Shown here: piece by piece, positions 6,188 through 8,860 of the stretch
Numbering within the stretch: the stretch's first letter is position 1
How the letters are laid out: each line of letters begins with the position of its first letter
Assembly: GCA_964588705.1 (NCBI GenBank)
Contig: CAZPQV010000076.1
Coordinates: forward strand, 1 to 8,860
Direction of reading: 5' to 3'
DNA: 8,860 nucleotides
From: CAZPQV01 sp964588705
Lineage (GTDB): Bacteria; Bacteroidota; Bacteroidia; Flavobacteriales; Weeksellaceae
The notes under the pieces: generated by a model
Seen by the model: only the letters and a program-made list of their open reading frames with translations
Database searches by the model: none
What the model was told of the DNA's origin: nothing
Position numbers and translations under genes: made by a program

Positions 6188-7741
6188 ATGAAGAATTACG
6201 GAAAGTTTTTATTGGTTTCTGCCGCCTTGGCTTTTAATTTTTCATTTGCGCAGTCTCAGAACGATGTGGTAAAATCCATCATGGATGAGACATACAATAA
6301 TTCGCAACTGGAAAAACTGGCTTTTGAACTGGTAGACGGAATTGGACCCAGACTTGTGGGAAGTCCGAAAATGCAACAGGCGCACGACTGGGCGGTAAAC
6401 CGCTTCAAAGCCTGGGGAATTGATGCCCGAAACGAACAATGGGGCGAATGGAAATCCTGGGAAAGAGGAACCTCATCTGTTGAAATGGTACATCCATATG
6501 TGAAATCTTTGGAAGGAATGCAGCTGGCTTTCAGTCCAAAAACATCGTCAAAAGGTGTAACTGCAGAAGTGATTGCACTGCCGATTTTTAAAAGCAAAGC
6601 AGAATTCGACCAATGGCTTCCAAAAGTAAAGGGAAAATTGGTGATGGTTTCGCAATATCAGCCAAGCGGAAGACCGGATTATAACTGGAAAGAATTTGCA
6701 ACACCGGAATCCTACGAAAAATACAAGAAAGAGAATGAAGACCGTTCCAAAGAATGGAACCAATCCATGCAGGCAATCGGACATTCATGGCGTACACTGA
6801 ACAAACCGTTTGAAGAAGCCGGTGCTGCCGGAATTGTTTGGAGCAACTGGAGCCGCGGTTTTGGAGTAAATAAAATTTTCTCTGCCGGAACGAAGAAAAT
6901 TCCTGTTGTGGATGTTTCCCTTGAAGATTACGGACAACTGTACAGAATGCTGCAAAACGGCATCACGCCAAAACTGAAAATTGTTGCCAACAGCAAAGAT
7001 CACGGTATGGCACCAACATTCAATACTGTTGCAGAAATTAAAGGAACCGAAAAACCTGATGAATACATTATTCTTTCTGCACACATCGATTCTTGGGATG
7101 CCGGGACCGGAGCTACGGATAACGCAACCGGAGTTATTACAATGATGGAAACCGCAAGAATCCTGAAGAAACTTTATCCAAATCCTAAAAGAACCATTAT
7201 CGTTGGTCTTTGGGGAAGTGAAGAACAGGGACTGAACGGAAGCCGTGCTTTTGTATCGGCACACAAAGATAAAATGCCAAAAGTTCAGGCACTTTTCAAT
7301 CAGGATAACGGAACCGGAAGAATTGTAAATGTCAGCGGACAGGGATTCCTTCATTCATACGATTACCTTGGAAGATGGTTTGCTGCGGCACCAAGAGATT
7401 TAACCAAAGACATTAAATATACATTCCCGGGGTTCCCTGGAGGTGGCGGCAGCGACCATGCTCCTTTCGTGGCTGCAGGAGTTCCGGCGTTTATGCTGGG
7501 TTCTTTAAACTGGGCGTACGGAGCGTACACATGGCATACACAGAGAGACACGTATGACAAAATTGTTTTCGATGATGTGAAAAGCAATGTAGCGCTGATC
7601 TCAATCCTTACGTATATGGCAAGCGAAGATCCGCAGAAAGCGTCTAATGAAAAGATTAATCTTCCGGTAAATCCGAGAACCGGCGAACCGATGCAGTGGC
7701 CAAAAGTTGAGGAGCCAACCAGAAAAGGAGGAATTGATTAG
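6188..7741 (+). CDS. Secreted M28 family zinc metallopeptidase (carboxypeptidase Q-like)
   Basis: A 517-residue exported hydrolase, likely an amino- or carboxypeptidase acting on peptides in the periplasm or outside the cell. A type I signal peptide is clear: MKNYGK, a hydrophobic core, then FSFA with cleavage probably between A21 and Q22. A protease-associated (PA)-type insert spans roughly 110-260. The M28 domain follows with its co-catalytic zinc ligands and base: H299 and D301 in AHIDSWD, D311 in GATDNATG, E345 (base) and E346 (ligand) in GSEEQ, D373 in NQDNG, and H450 in TWHTQRDT. The HIDSWDxGxGATD block is most like plasma glutamate carboxypeptidase (CPQ), which favours a dipeptidase-like role. 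There is no C-terminal type IX secretion domain, so it probably stays in the periplasm. ATG at 6188 is preferred to TTG at 6179, which only adds MKN before the same basic n-region. It stands alone, followed by a shared terminator. Exact substrate unknown. Confidence 0.9.
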   Translation: MKNYGKFLLVSAALAFNFSFAQSQNDVVKSIMDETYNNSQLEKLAFELVDGIGPRLVGSPKMQQAHDWAVNRFKAWGIDARNEQWGEWKSWERGTSSVEMVHPYVKSLEGMQLAFSPKTSSKGVTAEVIALPIFKSKAEFDQWLPKVKGKLVMVSQYQPSGRPDYNWKEFATPESYEKYKKENEDRSKEWNQSMQAIGHSWRTLNKPFEEAGAAGIVWSNWSRGFGVNKIFSAGTKKIPVVDVSLEDYGQLYRMLQNGITPKLKIVANSKDHGMAPTFNTVAEIKGTEKPDEYIILSAHIDSWDAGTGATDNATGVITMMETARILKKLYPNPKRTIIVGLWGSEEQGLNGSRAFVSAHKDKMPKVQALFNQDNGTGRIVNVSGQGFLHSYDYLGRWFAAAPRDLTKDIKYTFPGFPGGGGSDHAPFVAAGVPAFMLGSLNWAYGAYTWHTQRDTYDKIVFDDVKSNVALISILTYMASEDPQKASNEKINLPVNPRTGEPMQWPKVEEPTRKGGID

Positions 7742-7786
7742 GAAGGTGCAGGATGATGGATGATGGAAGGTGCATGGTGCATGTTG
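7741..7786. repeat. G-rich low-complexity direct repeats after the M28 gene
   Basis: GGAAGGTGCA occurs at 7741-7750 and again at 7765-7774, a 24-bp period, with GATGATG between, followed by the related TGCATGGTGCATGTTGCAT (7771-7789). It begins on the last base of the M28 stop codon and lies before the terminator. It is likely non-coding simple-sequence spacer. Confidence 0.55.
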
Positions 7787-7801
7787 CATTAACTAAAGAG
7801 A

Positions 7802-7835
7802 AAAAAATCAGCAGAGTTTGTTCTGCTGATTTTTT
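7802..7835. terminator. Bidirectional intrinsic terminator, M28 gene and HIRAN gene
   Basis: AAAAAATCAGCAGA (7802-7815) and TCTGCTGATTTTTT (7822-7835) form perfect 14-bp arms around the loop GTTTGT. The A and T flanks give a T run after the stem on both strands, so it can stop transcription of the plus-strand M28 gene and the minus-strand HIRAN gene. Its last two bases are part of the HIRAN stop codon (7834-7836). Confidence 0.92.
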
Positions 7836-8229
7836 ATGCTTTGATGCTGGTTTCTATTTCTATTTCGAGCCAGTTGTTTTGTTCATTCCATTTTTTGGAA
7901 ACCACTTTTGTGGTGAATTCTTTTCCGGCGTCCATTAACCGTGCAATCACCTCGTTTTGTGTTTTTGGAAGATAGCCGATTTTACCGTCTTCAAGGTGCA
8001 GGGCGACAGCAAACTTATCGAATTTATTATCGGGTTCGCGCACCATTTTGAGAAGAAGGTCTTTCTTGATAATCGGTTCAAATTCGTGAGGTTCATAGTA
8101 CATCGTTCCGGCTACTTTTGTTTCCAGAACTACAATATCCCGAAGCAGAACGTTCAGATTAATCGTTCCTTTTGAAAGAAGCGATGCGATGCCTTTTTCG
8201 GGTGGTATCATAAAATTACTGTCTGCCAT
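7834..8229 (-). CDS. Stand-alone HIRAN domain protein
   Basis: A 131-residue cytoplasmic protein that is almost entirely one HIRAN domain (about 38-105). The marks are VAGTMYY (39-45), REPDNKFDKFAV (64-75, the family's REPxNxxDxxAI motif) and GKIGYLPK (82-89). In eukaryotic Rad5/HLTF the HIRAN domain binds 3' single-stranded DNA ends at stalled forks. Bacterial single-domain copies are largely uncharacterised, so DNA binding is only an inference. There is no nuclease or helicase part. The start at 8229 overlaps the upstream J-domain gene's stop by 14 bp. An alternative ATG at 8211 (residue 7, MIPPEKG) would begin 4 bases after that stop. Either choice implies translational coupling with the J-domain gene. 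Confidence 0.82.
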   Translation of the reverse strand: MADSNFMIPPEKGIASLLSKGTINLNVLLRDIVVLETKVAGTMYYEPHEFEPIIKKDLLLKMVREPDNKFDKFAVALHLEDGKIGYLPKTQNEVIARLMDAGKEFTTKVVSKKWNEQNNWLEIEIETSIKA

Positions 8230-8860
8230 ATCCTTCAGTCATTTCATCAAATTTAGTAATTAATTCCTGAAGGTAAACTTCGTGAATCATAATCTCTTTA
8301 TCTATTTTTTCGTTTTCAATTTCGATTAAATCGTCATTTCGCAGAAGAGCTTCCACCGTGTATGGAAAATTGCTTAAAACCACAGAAATTTTATCATTCA
8401 AACTTTTAATTGAAGATTTAAGAAATGCTATTTTTTCTTTTATTATGTCTTCATCCTCCTCCTGCTCTCGGATGTTTTTCAGTTCATCAGCATAAACAAT
8501 TTCAAGAGATTTCAATGCTTCGAGATCTCCTCTGTTGTATGCTTCAAGCACTAAGAGCCAAATACTATTCAGTTTATCTGAATCATTTCCGCTTACATCC
8601 GGATGAAGTTTTTTGGCGAGTCTGCGGTAAACCTCTTTCAGTTCCTTCGGATTTGCAGGAATAATCAGGTTATTGAGAAAATCACCTGCTGCGACAATCA
8701 TTTCTTTCTGTTTGGTAAGCTGCTCTTTCACTTCCGTCATTTCCAACAAAATTTTAGCATTAATCGAAGCGAGACTCGGGGTTTCACTCCGCTGGAAACA
8801 GGCATTTAATTCTTCAATTTTCCGCTGCATCGATTTGATTTCCAACTGCAGATTGAGCAA
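8216..8860 (-). CDS. Coiled-coil J-domain (DnaJ-like) protein, N-terminus beyond window
   Basis: At least 214 residues are visible; the frame is open to the window edge, so the N-terminus is missing and the TTG at 8858-8860 need not be the start. A J-domain core occupies about visible residues 70-120: KELKEVYRRLAKKLHPDVSG, with the HPD tripeptide (86-88) that stimulates Hsp70 ATPase. After it comes EAYNRGDLEALKSLE, the 'AYxxGDLExL' variant seen in atypical J proteins, in place of the usual EAYxxLxDxxKR. Helical, charged segments on both sides (about 1-60 and 120-205) look like coiled coils. There is no G/F region, zinc finger or client-binding domain, so it is not DnaJ itself; a dedicated Hsp70 co-chaperone or a scaffold is more likely. 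It overlaps the HIRAN gene by 14 bp and is surely in the same operon. Confidence 0.8.
   Translation of the reverse strand: MLNLQLEIKSMQRKIEELNACFQRSETPSLASINAKILLEMTEVKEQLTKQKEMIVAAGDFLNNLIIPANPKELKEVYRRLAKKLHPDVSGNDSDKLNSIWLLVLEAYNRGDLEALKSLEIVYADELKNIREQEEDEDIIKEKIAFLKSSIKSLNDKISVVLSNFPYTVEALLRNDDLIEIENEKIDKEIMIHEVYLQELITKFDEMTEGYGRQ

Noticed and set aside
6785..7354. A 189-codon open frame on the minus strand opposite the M28 gene
   Set aside because: It lies wholly within the M28 coding region, which has all zinc ligands; the antisense protein shows no domain and is rich in Cys, Phe and Ser as expected of a shadow.
7753..7938. A 61-codon plus-strand frame after the M28 gene
   Set aside because: It crosses simple repeats, the terminator and the HIRAN gene in antisense; no sign of coding.

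Overview
The window looks like a chromosomal segment of a low-GC Bacteroidota (Flavobacteriia), most like the Chryseobacterium/Kaistella group of Weeksellaceae. The reasons are: AT-rich spacers, few Shine-Dalgarno sites, promoter-like TTG / TAnnTTTG pairs (the Bacteroidota sigma-A type), a lipoprotein and a secreted peptidase typical of this group, and short ACACAAAG/ACACGAAG spacer repeats of a kind I associate with these genomes. The genus is an inference from sequence style, not from a search.

Layout. Bases 1-169 (+) are the 3' end of the ribosomal protein bL19 gene (rplS), followed by an intrinsic terminator. A repeat-rich spacer (170-423) separates it from a convergent minus-strand block. 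That block holds an aminopeptidase P-type M24 metallopeptidase (424-2190), with its own terminator at 345-376, and a P-type cation-transporting ATPase (2243-4738). A 129-bp divergent promoter region (4739-4867) separates the ATPase from a plus-strand lipoprotein with a probable beta-propeller fold (4868-5839). Next is a 348-bp spacer whose first 150 bp form a nested inverted-repeat element (5839-5989). A secreted M28 zinc peptidase follows (6188-7741, +). A perfect 14-bp-arm bidirectional terminator (7802-7835) lies between it and a minus-strand pair: a stand-alone HIRAN-domain protein (7834-8229), whose start overlaps the stop of a coiled-coil J-domain protein (8216-8860, cut by the window edge).

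How the genes fit together. Most of the window is ordinary housekeeping: translation, cytoplasmic Xaa-Pro peptide turnover, ion export, and extracytoplasmic peptide hydrolysis. The ATPase and the aminopeptidase may be partly co-transcribed, because I see no terminator in the 52 bp between them, although the aminopeptidase also has a promoter-like sequence there. The only pair whose arrangement suggests an undescribed joint function is the translationally overlapping J-domain/HIRAN pair at the right edge. No CRISPR array, transposase, integrase, tRNA or recognisable defence system is visible. The other notable points are the spacer repeats and the altered ion-site residues of the ATPase.
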